Below, one piece after another: positions 11,564-22,700 of a DNA stretch of 64,000 nt (positions within the stretch are counted from its first letter, which is position 1; the number at the start of each line of letters is the position of its first letter). Under the pieces are notes generated by a model. That model saw only the letters and a program-made list of their open reading frames with translations, did no database searches and was not told the origin of the DNA. Made by a program: the position numbers and the translations under genes. The DNA is from Lichina pygmaea (taxonomy: Eukaryota; Ascomycota; Lichinomycetes; Lichinales; Lichinaceae): the NCBI GenBank assembly GCA_963422465.1, contig OY730173.1, positions 930,001-994,000 on the forward strand, read 5' to 3'.

Positions 11564-12775
11564 CTACTGAAATCCGTTGTTGATGCACTCCGAAGCCACC
11601 AGAGTGCTATCGTCCTCGATGTCGATCGCTGCGATTTCGGCGATGAGGGCGTCCTCGTCCTCGCCGGTTTTGTCCGTGGTAATTCCGAAGTAAACGGAGC
11701 CTTTGACCCCCTCTGGGATGGTGTCAAGCTTGACAGAGGTACCGTTGGTCGTGACAGGCACGGTCACCTGACGGATGTCAACAGCGGCCACAGATTGGAC
11801 ATGTCCCACTTCGTGCAAAAAGCAGGGGTGAGACAAACCTGGTCAAGACCTTGGGTGATGAGAATGTATAGATCACCCCCAGCCTCTGCAGCGCCTGCAA
11901 GCGCTTTGGTGGTGAAACGAATGCCCGTGGTACTCGGATCCACAAGGCTACCCAAACGTTTGTCAGTTCTCCTATCAAAGATGCTCATCTGTCCGCTTAT
12001 TTAGGATCGAATACGTACTCCGGACAGTCCGTGTTCATAAACTCCAGTACACCGGTCACGTTTCCAGTGATGAAGTTGGAGGTTCCGGTGAGCGTCTGCT
12101 GCAGCCCCAGCGGCGTCTCGAACGCGGTCGTGAACGGCGAGCGGCCCAAGACAGTGCGGAGGTAGGTCGCATGACGAGTTTGGACGGCCATGATGCTCGC
12201 AACAATCTCGCGGAAATCCTCTTCGTGCAAGGATTTGGCGATGTCGAGATAGCTGGAAAGCACGTTAGGCATGGCGAGAAAATCGGTACGATAGATGCCA
12301 GATTACCTCGAGACAGCAACTCGCGTGATCGTGCTGGCGATCTCCAGGAACAACTTTGGGTTGAACGGTGGGAAGCCGTACTCGTCTCTCACCGAAGCAG
12401 TGAGACCACCGGCAGTCACCACTTCCTTCAGCTTGTCGATGTAGTCGGAGTGGTGGCTAGCGATGGTCTCGATGTTTCGGAAGACGGCCTCGTCGTAGCC
12501 TGCTTGGGTGAAAGAATTCAGAGTGCTGTTTCCCAACGCTTCGGTGAACAATGCAAGTTGGAAGTATTCCTGTAGGCCACGGGTCAACGAGAGCCGCAAG
12601 AGACTCGACGACTGGATCTTCACACCAATCTCAACAAAGTATTGAGCGTCTCCAAATCGTTCGACTCTCGGTGCCTGCCGTGCCCGCCGAGCCTGCCTCT
12701 GTACTTCCTCCAGCCAGGCGAAGCCAAGGTTCCAACGGTGGCCAAACCAAAGAGAACAAGCTGCTTAACAAACAT
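11564..12775 (-). CDS. Secreted ferritin-like domain protein (Rds1-like)
   Basis: Minus strand, with exons ending ..12307, 12019..12252, 11839..11947 and 11564..11767; the introns of 54, 71 and 71 bases have good donors and acceptors. The start is ATG 12775, which opens a signal peptide (VKQLVLFGLATVGTLA). The ferritin-like helices follow: GLQEYFQLALFTEAL, FRNIETIASHHSDYIDKL, YLDIAKSLHEEDFREIVASI and QTRHATYLRTVLG, with Glu/His spacing of the family called ferritin-like or Rds1 (stress-induced) in fungi. A beta-rich C-terminal tail follows. Between the signal peptide and the helical part (12620-12750) the frame changes, so a further short intron is needed; several placements are possible. Role unknown, probably cell wall or extracellular. 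Inverted copies of a dispersed repeat flank the gene. Confidence 0.8.
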
Positions 12776-13616
12776 CCTCGTAACAGGACGTCTTGGGTTC
12801 ACGGAAACAGGATCTGCAGCACTTGAGCGACTGAATATGCAGGATAGCGATGGAATTAGTGAGACGAAGCAAAGACGGCGATAGACAGCTGCGAGCTGAA
12901 TGACCTTTCATGAGATCGTCTCATCCTCTTATATACCCCACCCCCCACTCCTGTCAGGCGCCGCAGGCATGCCAGGCACCGATTTCAGTACCGTACCAAG
13001 AGATTGACTCGAACACATTGGAGGACTCGACCCAATCTCAGGATGATCTAGGAAGCGAACGGCTGACGCAATCGTGTCCGCAGAATCTGGCACTGGTAAC
13101 GCAAGCTCCGACACGTCGTGGCTGAAAGAGGATAGCAGCTGCGGATATCGCGGTTGATGTTAGGCCGAGAGTAGTGTCATGGCGATGTCCTCCTGCCGTT
13201 GCGACTAGCCGTATCCGGTGGCATCCAGCGAGGAAAGTGAAGCCGGCCAGATCATTACGAGTACCTTTGCCTTTGATGCTTGTCTCAGCCATGCATCTCG
13301 TTCTTGAACGGCGAGCGTCAGCCACACAGCTCAGAGAAAATCTCCGATCTTCAACATGGCCGGCATGCGGCCCGATCCACGTCCTGTCTTGTGCGTGGCC
13401 AGCAGCTTTCCGGCCGGTGCCGTACAGTATGGAAGTAAAATAAAGTAGTACCGTACCACGTTGCGTAATACTACCCACCGGCAACTAATTCCAAATTGAA
13501 AGTAGGACGAGGAAATGGGAAAAGAAAGAAGGTGTCAGCCGGAGGGGTGAGAAGACCAGTCCTCGCTCGCTGCTAGAGCCAAGTTCACGTGAGAGAAGAG
13601 AATTCTCACTGTATAT

Positions 13617-13770
13617 TGGTGTCAACCAGGGACTCGACAGGGAGTCGATAGCCCGAGGATTTGCAGGGGTTCAGAGATCAGCCTCCCCCTGAGTGACGGC
13701 TAAATTGTTTGTCTGCACGTGACGGTGTGCAGAGTTTTCTCCTTGGTCGTCGCTCCTAGATTTTAGTGAA
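13617..13770 (-). repeat. Dispersed repeat, copy B (inverted relative to copy A)
   Basis: Its reverse complement aligns block by block with 11173-11310, including CTAAAATCTAGG, AAAACTCTGCA, GTCACGTG, ACAATTTAGCCGTC and GAGTCCC. The pair brackets the ferritin-like gene. Confidence 0.6.
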
Positions 13771-14101
13771 GAGATAGATCAATCAAGACACTCATTCCCC
13801 GGCCGGTTGCCGGTTCACAGAAGGAAGGAAAGAAAAAAACACGCATGGTCTGCGAGAAGAAGCGACAGCTTCTGAATGGTGGTAGGGCTATGTGGCGATG
13901 TGGCGGGGAAAGCTGGCAGTTGTCGCCACCACTGGCTACGTACTATGACTTACGTACGAGAATCCAGACTTGCTCCCTTCTATGAATTGAGAAGGAGGTT
14001 GGGGAATCTGGGGGGATCAATATTTTGACGTAGCTGCTATCATGCCAGATGAGACTACGGCACTGCGGGCAGCGCGAGACTGGGAGGGAGGGTCACCCAG
14101 G

Positions 14102-14105
<4 letters not shown>

Positions 14106-14138
<33 letters not shown>
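14106..14138. repeat. (GA)n microsatellite
   Basis: Nearly uninterrupted GA dinucleotide run between the ferritin-like gene and MAS2. Confidence 0.9.
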
Positions 14139-14140
<2 letters not shown>

Positions 14141-14343
14141 GAATTTCAATAGCACCAAGAGCGCAAAGTCGATATGTCCAGACAAGTGATACAGCAGACT
14201 CCTGCTCAAGAGTTACAATTACAACCGCTTACAGAAGAATTGTGACGATGCTATTCTATGCGTACGAATATCGCCGAGGTCATACCTCCACACACGGACC
14301 ACCAGCCTTGATCTCGAGCAAACTTCTCAAGTCCTAAAAGGGT

Positions 14344-16202
14344 TCACCTCCTCCCCAGCTGCCACCGAGCTATCCGCGCGTCAAGGTCCGGCCACGTCAA
14401 CGTCCTGCGCTTGGCTCCTTCTTCGACGCTCTCTTGCAAGACGACGGTCGGACGACCGGTGCCTTTTCCCACATTCGTGACCTCCCCGCGCACAATCTGT
14501 CGAGCGACACGTCGGAGGTCGTCGACGGTGAGCGCCTCGATCTTGCGGCACATCTCGAAGGCGCCGACCTTGCGCCCTTGCAGCTGAACCTGCCGGCCGA
14601 GGTCCTCGAGCTCGACCATCCGGCTCTCGAGGTTCATCAGGAGCGTGCTCCGCAGCGCGTTCTTGGCCCGGTCGACTTCTTCCTGCTGCAGCCGCGATGG
14701 CGTGCTGTCCAGAGTGAGGGCGTACAGCTCGCGACACATGATCTCGAGCATCTCGAGCACCTTGGAAGGCTGACAGCTGGCGGCTATGCCGAAGAGGCCC
14801 GAGTCGGCGTACGATTGATTGACGGACATGCAACTCTCGACCCAGCCGTATCGGTTGAGGACGTTGGTATAGAGTCGAGAGTACATGCCTTTGCCGGGGC
14901 CACCGGCGCTGAAGGAGCCACCTCCGCCGAGTAGGGTCTGCAGGGTGGCCAGAGCGTAGATGTCGTCGGACGAGATCGGAAGGCCTTCGAACGAGAGGTG
15001 GATGTGTGATAGCCTTGGTAGGGACGGGTTTGGCGGTGGCGGCAGGGGATCGAGTGCCATGAAGCCTCCGGTGTAACGAGCCGGTGCTGACAGTTCCTCC
15101 GGGGTCGGTAGCATCATGGCGGACGAGGGCAGGACAGACGCGGACCGTGGCGCGGACGTGGAGATGTTCTTGATGAAAGGTATCTTGGAGAGGAATTTCG
15201 AGGTCGGAGGCGTCGAGGGGTTCAACGCGGAGCCGGACGAAGACACGGCAGATCGATGTCCGTCGCGAGCATCTGTCAACGACTCTAAAGGGGCACTTTC
15301 TTTCTCGGCCTGTGACGCCAGAGAATCTATCGGCCGCATGTCTCCAAAATGGCGTTCCGCCAGCTTGACGGCTCTGTCGTGACTGACGCCGGCGAAGGCG
15401 ACCACGACGCGGTCTGGTCGGTAGAAAATGCTCCGATAGCTGTCGACCACGCCCTTGTTGATCTCGGTCAGGCGTTCCTTCGGGCACAGCAACGGATTCC
15501 CCAAGGTGTTGTCCTTGTATGCCGCCATATGCGAAACCTCGGGCAATATGAGCTCAGGCTTCGACCATATCTCCCCGATCTCGTATTCAGCGGTCTTCAG
15601 CTGGTCCTGCACCTCTTCCTCCGTGATGCGCGGTTCTCGGATCGTCTCCGCCAGAAGGGCAACGGCATCCTGGACGGAGGAGTTGAATGTTGCGCACTGA
15701 TACATGAGTGATTCGCGTGAGGATGCACATTGAACGTTGCCCCCGAGAGACTCGACCGCCTCCAGCATTTCATCAGAAGACCGTGACGACGTGGACTGGA
15801 TGAAAGCAGTAAGAATACCGACCCCCTAGAGAGCTCGGGCGGACTGTCAAATACCTTGAAGGCAAGTCGATCGATGATGTGGCTGACGCCTGACAGGCTT
15901 TGCTTCTCATATCTGGATCCTGCCTCGACATAGACCCCAATTCCGGAGAAGTGGCCAGGCAAAGCTTCCGTTGCAACTCGGATCCCGTTAGGCAGCGCCG
16001 TCACTTGATCAAGCTCCACGGGGTCCTGAGGAGGCGGTGTCAGCGGCGTCACACCACTACCGGTTCGAGCAGGCCAGTTTGATCGTACCTTTTGCTCGGG
16101 CTCGACCACCGTGGCAAAGCTTCGGCGAACAGCCTGAGAGCGCGCCGCACGTCGCCTGAGGATGGAGCTCGCCGCGCGACGGCCAGCATGTGTCGCGCTC
16201 AT
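14344..16202 (-). CDS. MAS2: Mitochondrial processing peptidase alpha subunit
   Basis: Non-catalytic, presequence-binding subunit of the matrix peptidase that removes mitochondrial targeting sequences together with the beta subunit (Mas1). Exons on the minus strand: 16089..16202, 15855..16025 and 14344..15795, joined in phase for 578 residues, the usual length in filamentous fungi. The N-terminus is Arg/Ala/Ser-rich, a typical mitochondrial presequence. The M16 region reads SHIIDRLAFKST, so the HxxEH zinc site of the beta subunit is absent, as expected for alpha. The glycine-rich loop that grips substrates (GGGGSFSAGGPGKGM, near residue 380-397) is intact. The Ser/Pro-rich stretch around 15100-15330 is an extended linker between the two M16 halves. 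Confidence 0.96.
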
Positions 16203-16994
16203 CCTGATTGCCGTATATTCTGGATCTGCACAAGGATTCGTCGTCAACGGTGGACCCTTCCGTGCCAACGTTTTCACGTGCTTACATAACCACGTAGAAG
16301 GTCGAAGGTCATCACATGATGAGCTATCACGTGACTTACCGGTATCCCGGTACCGGTACCCTGTTTATGGTACGTACGTTACGTACAGGTACTGTACATA
16401 CTCGTAGGTACCGTAACGTACTGTTGAGTCACTGTGGCGTGACAATCATACTTACCTGGCGCCGTCTTCGACGCGGCAGAAGTTGTATCTAGAAACATTG
16501 TACGAGTACTGCTGGAAAAAGTCCCCTGTCTCGGGTTGATGGCGGCCATGCAGGGCAGGTGAGTCGCTAGCGAATGATATGGTCAGCGCATCAAACCTTC
16601 CCCAAAACCCTCGACATCCAGCTGAGTAGATCTGATATCGAGTCCCTATGCGTTACCGTCACGAGTACGCGAAATGACTGCCACCAAGCAGTTGTTCTTA
16701 TCTTTACCGGCGCTTTCTTGAAAGCCTGAGAGGAAACCTTGACTGATTAGTCTCGGGGCTGCTATGCGCATCGCCGGCGGTATCTGCACAGCTCGTGAGA
16801 CCTGCAGCCCCACCAGGGTCCACGTTACAAGCCTCAAAGAATGGGCCGATGATAGCTCCACGTCTGACATTGACGATCGATGAGCCTAAGACGATAGCAG
16901 CAGCACTCCTGGAGAGAATTGCCAGCAATCCTCGGAGGCTTATCGAGCGAGCCCTGGTCTTGGACACACAGCGGAGCTCAGTTGCACCCTTGGT
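16203..16994. other. Divergent intergenic region MAS2 / FHA-RING gene
   Basis: Carries the 5' sides of MAS2 (minus) and the FHA-RING gene (plus). A GTAC-rich tract with GGTACC and TACGTAC motifs lies at about 16345-16430. No coding gene supported. Confidence 0.5.
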
Positions 16995-18680
16995 ATGGGT
17001 CGCCGGAGATCGAACAGTGCAACAGCTGGCGCGCGGCGAGGTTTGGCGCCATTATTCGGTTCGGCAGCGAGGGAAGCGGCTAGGCTAGACATCACATCGC
17101 CATCTGAGGCGACGGACGGGCCAGGTATGAGGACGATCTCGGTGGCGCGCCGAGACCACGGTGGTATGGGGACGACGGACGCACCAGCAACGAACGGGAA
17201 TGGGTCCCCACACCAGATGCCATCGATCCGTTTCGTCGCCCACCAGGATCCTCGTTCGTCGCGGCCGTCCCTCGAGTTCGCGCCCGTCACCCGAACCTTG
17301 CCTCGGGGCACCGACGTCATCCGCGTTGGCCGCTACTCCGAAAAGGACGCCGCCATGAATGCGACGTCGGGTGCGGCGGGGTCGGCGGCGGTGGGGTTCA
17401 AGTCGAAGGTCGTCAGCCGCAGACACTGCGAGTTCTGGTGTGCCAACGGACAATGGTACATCAAGGACGTCCGCAGCTCGTCCGGCACGTTCCTGAACCA
17501 CATCCGGCTCAGCCAGCCGTCGGTCGAGTCGCGGCCGTGGAAGGTCAACGACGGAGACGTCGTGCAGCTTGGGATCGACTTCAAGGGCGGCGAGGAGATG
17601 ATCTTCCGATGCGTGAAGATGCGGGTCGAGTGCAATCGCGGTTGGCAGAAGGAGCTGAACAACTTCAAGTATGTCCCATCTCGCGCCCGGACAAACACGG
17701 TGACTGTGCGTCACCGGTCCTGGCAGAGGACGCTAACGCAGGCCCCGATCTGACAGCACGACGACCCACCAAAATCTGCGCAAGCTAGCATCGAAAACCA
17801 CCAAGCCAGAAAGCGACGCGGCCTCGACACACACTTCCGAGTGTTCGATATGCCTCTTATCGATCGCGGTACGGCACCCCATCCAGCGGGTGTCCAGCGC
17901 GGCATCGTTCTGGGACCGGTTGAGCTGACGGCTCGTACGCCTTGCAAGCCTTGCCAATCCCTTTTTGTAGCACCGTGTTCCCATGTCTGGCACTACAAGT
18001 GCATCAGGCCCATCCTCAACGGACCCACCTGGCCGCACTTCCTATGTCCGAACTGCCGCGCCGTGAGCGACCTGGACGTCGAGATCGAGGAGTCTGTTCA
18101 GGAGTGGGAAGACGAGCTCCCCGGCTTTCACACCCGACTCGCGCAGTCGACGCGCCAAGACGAGGACGCCCTGAGCCGTAGTGGCACGGTCAACCCGATG
18201 CGATCCAACACGGCTCCCTCAGCAGCAGGCCATCTGACCAACGGAGACAGCTCACAACACGTGTCCAACGGGCACCGCCCGCCAGAAGGCCGCTCCGGCG
18301 AGACCGAACTCACACGCATGCAGTCGCTCTCGTTATCGGACGACTCGGCCGCCGCCGATCAGACATCGCCGCGGGACCGCTCGTCACAGATCCACGCAGC
18401 TCAAACCGCCAACCCATCGTCGGTCGTCGGCAACGGGGCTCCGCCAAGGCAGCCAGGTCGGCTAGTAGACGAGCGGACCGGCAGCCCGAAGGACATTCCA
18501 TCTCCACCGCTGGCGGCGCTCGCGCACGAGGGCCCGTTGACGCCTCGGAACGACATTGGGCCGTTCGTGCTCGACGGCAGCGGCAGTCGACGCAGCGGGA
18601 GGAGCATCGTCGCCAGCCTGCAGCAGAGCACGCCGCCGAGCAGCCGGATCGAGCAGACCGTGCCAGGATCTGTTGACTAA
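16995..18680 (+). CDS. FHA-RING E3 ubiquitin ligase (Dma1/Dma2 type)
   Basis: Exons 16995..17668, 17757..17868 and 17949..18680 join in phase to 505 residues. The FHA domain (about residues 75-215) shows IRVGRYSEKD, SRRHCEFW, DVRSSSGTFLN and NDGDVVQLG, the phosphothreonine-binding set. The RING domain appears only after splicing: the first Cys pair (ECSIC) is at the end of exon 2, and the rest (PCQSLF...CSHVWHYKCI...CPNCR) opens exon 3. Dma-type ligases act in the mitotic checkpoint and septin/septation control; that role is inferred by family. The Ser/Thr-rich tail of about 200 residues is probably disordered. Start chosen at the first ATG of the open frame; 17127 and 17166 are alternatives. 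Confidence 0.92.
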
Positions 18681-20272
18681 TTGATTTTTCTTTCATCCTC
18701 TCTCTCTCTCTCACACACAACGAGACGTTGTACAATCCTCAGGCGTGTGCTATCTTGCAATAGTATGGGCTTCTCCGTCTCCCTCTGGGCATTCTAGGCT
18801 TGTCTTTCTTGCTCATCTGGTCTCGTCAAATCCTTTCGAGTCTCTCGGTGCTCTTTTTTTTTTGCTTCTACGTTCTACCTCGGCTCTCCATCACTTTTCA
18901 ATCATCGCAGACGCAGGCACGCACGTATGCATGTAACGCCGACGGCGTGGGCTAGCACGGAAACACTCAAGAGGTTTTCGTAGTGCTACCGCTGGTTTCA
19001 AGGGGCTGTCATGCTGATCTACCACCGCATGTGCTTGTGCTCTACGCTTGGTGGCTTGATCTCGAGTTCTTTGTTGCATCTTCTGATCGAATGGGAGGGC
19101 CAAGGAAGGCTGAGAGTTGGAAAGTGCTCGATTTCATCCTCCAGCCCTTCTCTTGCCATGCTAGTAAGTAGGTGCTCCTTGGCAAGGGCTTGCTGGGACG
19201 GGGCAATGGTATGTGAGGCCATTACGTGAAATCTCCGGGCGTACGGAGTACAGGAGCGGCAGCTACTTATCAGTTCTCAATAAACATGAGAATATTAATA
19301 CAAAGTTGCTCAGCACTGTCATGTACCGGTAGCTGTCGGTCCTGTACGCCCGACCTCGTGATTACCTCATCCTGCTGACTAATTCGAAACGACCAGCCTC
19401 CGCAGAGCCGCATCACCTGACTGCAGTGGTCATCACTGCATGTGGCCCTGCCGAGAGCCGTGGTCATCGAATACTGCACTGGTATGAAACTGTACGTACA
19501 GTACGTACTCGTACGGCGTGATCATATTGTCACACGGTCGATCGGGTTCCCCAGCTTTTCGCTTGCCGCGTGGACGCTGCACGATGGAGGCCAGCTCCAC
19601 TCTGAACCGGAACTGGCAGGACATGTCCGTCGTGTCTGCGCATAAATGCGGGGTTGCCCATGCGGAAGGAGATGATAGGTTCCACGCTGTTGCAGCATGC
19701 GTACGTACGTAACGTATGTACGTATGTACAGTACAGTATTTACTACGTACGGTACGGTATTGTCTAGGCACAGAGTCGAGGTGCTTACCCATCCACGCCA
19801 TCGAAGAAGGCTCGCTTGTTCGTCTTTGGCAACGACCTGCTTTTTCTTAGTTCGGCAATCGGCAATATATGGAGGATCGGTGACGGAAGACGCTACTACT
19901 ACGACTTGTTACGTAGTAGTAGTAGTAGTAGCAGCCGCAGCATTGGCACGGTTCTTTCCTCGTCGGTCAATGGCTACAGTACCGCACGCTTTCATTAGGA
20001 CAGAAGAAGAAGAAAGCTTGAGAAGACACGCTGTCAATAAATCGGCACTGCCAATAGCCGCTGTTGGAGGCGTTTCCCTTGTGGGCACGGCGTGACGCGG
20101 TCTTGTATAAAGACCCACTTCTGCCCACTTCGCCACGCCGTCTTGCGCTGGACGAGCTCTGTCCCGTCGTCTTTCCGGTAGTTCTCAATCCACGATCCAG
20201 CTGATCGTTATTGCCATCACCCCAGCTCATTCCTTCCTCTTGCTCGGACAGACCAGCCGACCGTCTGCAAAC
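18681..20272. other. Gene-free stretch upstream of the knottin-like gene
   Basis: No supported gene. GTAC-rich tracts at about 19490-19515 and 19695-19765, and a (GTA)n run at about 19911-19932. A TATA-like box at 20105-20112 belongs to the next gene. Confidence 0.55.
20105..20112 (+). promoter_or_regulatory. TATA-like box of the knottin-like gene
   Basis: GTATAAAG about 165 bases before the ATG at 20273, followed by a pyrimidine-rich leader. Position fits a core promoter with a 5' UTR of roughly 130 bases. Confidence 0.5.
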
Positions 20273-20639
20273 ATGCGCGCTTTGTCCTTCCTCCTGTCGG
20301 CCGCCATGGCCTACCTTGCCTCGTCCGCCGCGCTCCCGCATAAAGGCAAAGAAATCAAATTCTGGTATAGCTCGGGACCCGTCCACCCGACTTGCTTGCC
20401 CCCAACAGCCAGTACGTTGTATACGCGCCGCTTCCACCCGAGCTTGACACCCTCAACCTACCCCTCCCCAGTCTCTGGCCCCTCGTCTTACAGCCGGACT
20501 CTTCTCTTGTGTTCGATTGTGCCGTCGATGGAGCTCCACGGCTGACCGTCGAACGTGTGTCGCAGTGTGTAACAACGACGGCGAGTGCTGCTCGGGCGAA
20601 TGTTACAGCGAGCCGCCGCGCATGTTCGAATGCGCTTGA
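20273..20639 (+). CDS. Small secreted cysteine-rich peptide with knottin-type spacing
   Basis: Two exons, 20273..20411 and 20566..20639, joined through an intron with a GTACGT donor, a CTGAC branch site and a CAG acceptor; 70 residues in all. Residues 1-20 form a signal peptide (MRALSFLLSAAMAYLASSA). The mature part has exactly six cysteines spaced C-x6-C-x5-CC-x3-C-x9-C, the C-C-CC-C-C framework of inhibitor cystine-knot peptides. The first Cys is in exon 1 and the other five in exon 2, so the pattern is seen only after splicing. The gene appears whole. Fold and role are inferred from spacing alone: it could be an effector-like, antimicrobial or signalling peptide, or a small wall protein. 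No neighbouring gene suggests a pathway. Confidence 0.7.
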
Positions 20640-21145
20640 AGGTGCATCTCCACAACATTCAGTCTACCATTGTTCATGCTGAGGTCAGGGCAGCACTCTC
20701 AAGTCGAGTCCACACTGCTGGAAACGTGGTCTGGCAGGAACGCCCGATACTGGATATCTGAGAAGCGACAACGTAACCTGTTATTCCTCACGGTGAACCT
20801 GTCATATCATCTTGGCCAATCGCTACTTGTTTCGGGCCCGCGCACACAGGGGAAAGACGGGTACTAGTCTATCATTGTGTGAGAGCTATACTGCGCAAAC
20901 AAAGTCTATCGTAAGACACTCTTGCAGCCAGTGTTCACAGACAATGTTTCGTGCGTATGGAATGCACCATCCGGTTGACGATGTCGTCGGTTGGGTAAAT
21001 ACGAATTTGCCGTGGTGACGTAGGTGCTGTGCTGTACATTGGGAGGGGGGAGAGGATGAAGTAGATCTCAGAAAGGCTCTGTTGCACGTCGTGATGCTGC
21101 CTCAGGTTCACAAATTGACTGCAAAGCTTCACGTTGGCGAGTGGA
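20640..21145. other. Short intergenic stretch
   Basis: 3' flank of the knottin-like gene and 3' flank of the minus-strand gene at 21146. Nothing recognised. Confidence 0.5.
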
Positions 21146-21955
21146 TTACTCCCCGTGGCCGTGGCGCTTGAGGCCTTGTCGAGGCAGCAAGTCTCCGATG
21201 GCCAGAACCTGAGATGGGGATATATCTGCCATGTCACAGAGCCTCAGACAGGTGGCCGTGATCTGGCCATCAAAGTCTCCGAAGATGCGGACAACCAGCT
21301 CCGCTTCCTTCCCGTCGACCGTGAGAGTCGTACCGTGCACGCGCTTCAACGCCGTCATCCGGTGCTTCCCACTCTTGAAGAGGGCGTAGAAGCTGTCTCC
21401 CGACCCCGCCACGTTCTCCAGGCCGTGCGTCTCTGGGCCATCCGTAACCCGCTTGATGAACAGCGATAATGCTTGATGGAGGTGGGTCTTCCGGCACTTC
21501 GTGACCCACGACGGCAACGACCCATATAGCGCTCTCCCACTCTCTATAAGCCGCCTTTTGTCCACCTCGGTGAAGCGGGGTTCGCTAAACGCCTGGGTCT
21601 CGACGGGGGGTGCAGTCTTTGGCGCGGTTGACGTTCCGGAGGTTGGAGCCTTCGTGGTAGTGGGCGGAACTGCCTTGGGCGGAACTGCCTTAGCCGTCCC
21701 AGCCGTCCCAGCCGTCCCAGTCTCTGATGCCTCTGCAATTCTGAAGCGTTTCGAATGCCTGCGACGGGACTTCTTGGGACGTGCCGGTGGTTCCAAGCTC
21801 TACCCCGACACCGCTCCATCAGCAAGGGTCGACAGTTGGACAGACATAAGCTCTCACCTCCTCGCTCGCGTGGCGCCGCTTGATGTCGAAATCACTTGGA
21901 TCCCCTGCCACTGATCCGAGTGAGATCAGATATCCTGTCGATCAGAGAGAAACGG
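21146..21955 (-). CDS. Unrecognised protein, multi-exon, 5' end unresolved
   Basis: I do not recognise this family. The main exon (21146 to about 21798) encodes about 215 residues: a Lys/Arg-rich start (RPKKSRRRHSKRFRIAEAS), a short tandem repeat (GTAGTAGTA, then KAVPPKAVPP), and a charged globular part with SFYALFKSGKHRMTALKRVHG and a hydrophilic end. Its first codon in frame is TTG, so the start lies upstream. An acceptor (GGGGTAG) at about 21799 and a donor after a preceding exon reading SDFDIKRRHASEE (about 21857-21910) fit an intron with a CTGAT branch. That exon may in turn begin at an acceptor near 21945. No signal peptide or membrane helix. Could be nuclear from its basic N-terminus; that is only a guess. 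Confidence 0.45.
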
Positions 21956-22497
21956 ATTTGGGACTCTCTTGCAACCGTAGTAAGGGGTTGGCAGGCTGCC
22001 AAAGCCACAGGCGCCATATCTGACTTACTTGGTACGGAGTGTAGATTGTTGGGCTCGCGCAGAAGGTTCTTCGTGCGGTCAGCCAACCTTGCCTCCACAA
22101 TTGGGATCTAGCTGGCCGCTGGTGAGGGTGGCGTCGTTTGCCTGGCCCGGCGGCCTTTGAACGGCTCAACCGCTAATCCTTCGACAGCGAATAGTAAGCC
22201 TCTTGTCCATCTAAGAGCTCTTTCCAGAATATCATAGGACACAAGATGTAGGGATCAAACTCGCAACCTCTTCCGTCAATGGGCGGATCTGGCTACCCAG
22301 CTCAACAGTCCGGCACCGTGTATTCCATCCATGTGTTCGTGCGAAAGTTTGGTCTGAGGTACAGCGTTCCCGGTAGAGCTACCCACGTGAAGAGGACGAT
22401 TGGCAAGTGGTTTCTCCAGACGTATGTCACGTCTGAGCAGGTGACCCATGGCTGTCGTGGATTCCACATCAGGAGGAGTGGCTCGCATCTCTCCACC

Positions 22498-22507
22498 AAA
22501 AAAAAAA
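22498..22507 (-). terminator. Pol III terminator of the tRNA gene
   Basis: Ten consecutive A on the + strand (T on the tRNA strand), just downstream of the tRNA 3' end. Confidence 0.7.
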
Positions 22508-22520
22508 GAGAAATATTGGA

Positions 22521-22700
22521 TGGACGATGCGGGATTCGAACCCGCGCCCCCCTTTTCAGACCCCGGACAAGCCGGCTGTCTGAGTGCCCAGGTATCCACT
22601 GCCATATTCGCATGGGACACTAACTTGGTCCACACCCATGAATATTCAGACTGGCTACCGAGACCCCCACGAGTGCCCTTAACCCCTAGGCCAATCGTCC
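22521..22700 (-). tRNA. Intron-containing tRNA gene, isotype unresolved
   Basis: On the minus strand the 5' end GGACGAT pairs fully with ATCGTCC before the discriminator A, forming a 7-bp acceptor stem 180 bases apart. The T arm is perfect (GCGGG-TTCGAAT-CCCGC) and carries the B box. The A box reads TGGCCTAGGGGTTAAGG. A run of 10 T follows 13 bases after the 3' end (22498-22507), a Pol III terminator. The gene is about 90 bases longer than a normal tRNA. The extra middle part contains an inverted repeat (ATATTCATGGG / CCCATGCGAATAT) that looks like an intron hairpin. I could not settle the anticodon stem, so the isotype is open; a long-variable-arm tRNA (Leu or Ser) is possible. Confidence 0.65.

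Larger units (their letters stand above)
12776..14343. other. Intergenic stretch with repeat copy B and (GA)n
   Basis: Upstream region of the ferritin-like gene and 3' flank of MAS2. Contains the inverted repeat copy (about 13617-13770), a (GA)n run near 14106-14138 and mixed low-complexity sequence. The largest open frame (13038-13484, minus) lacks any recognisable domain. Confidence 0.55.
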
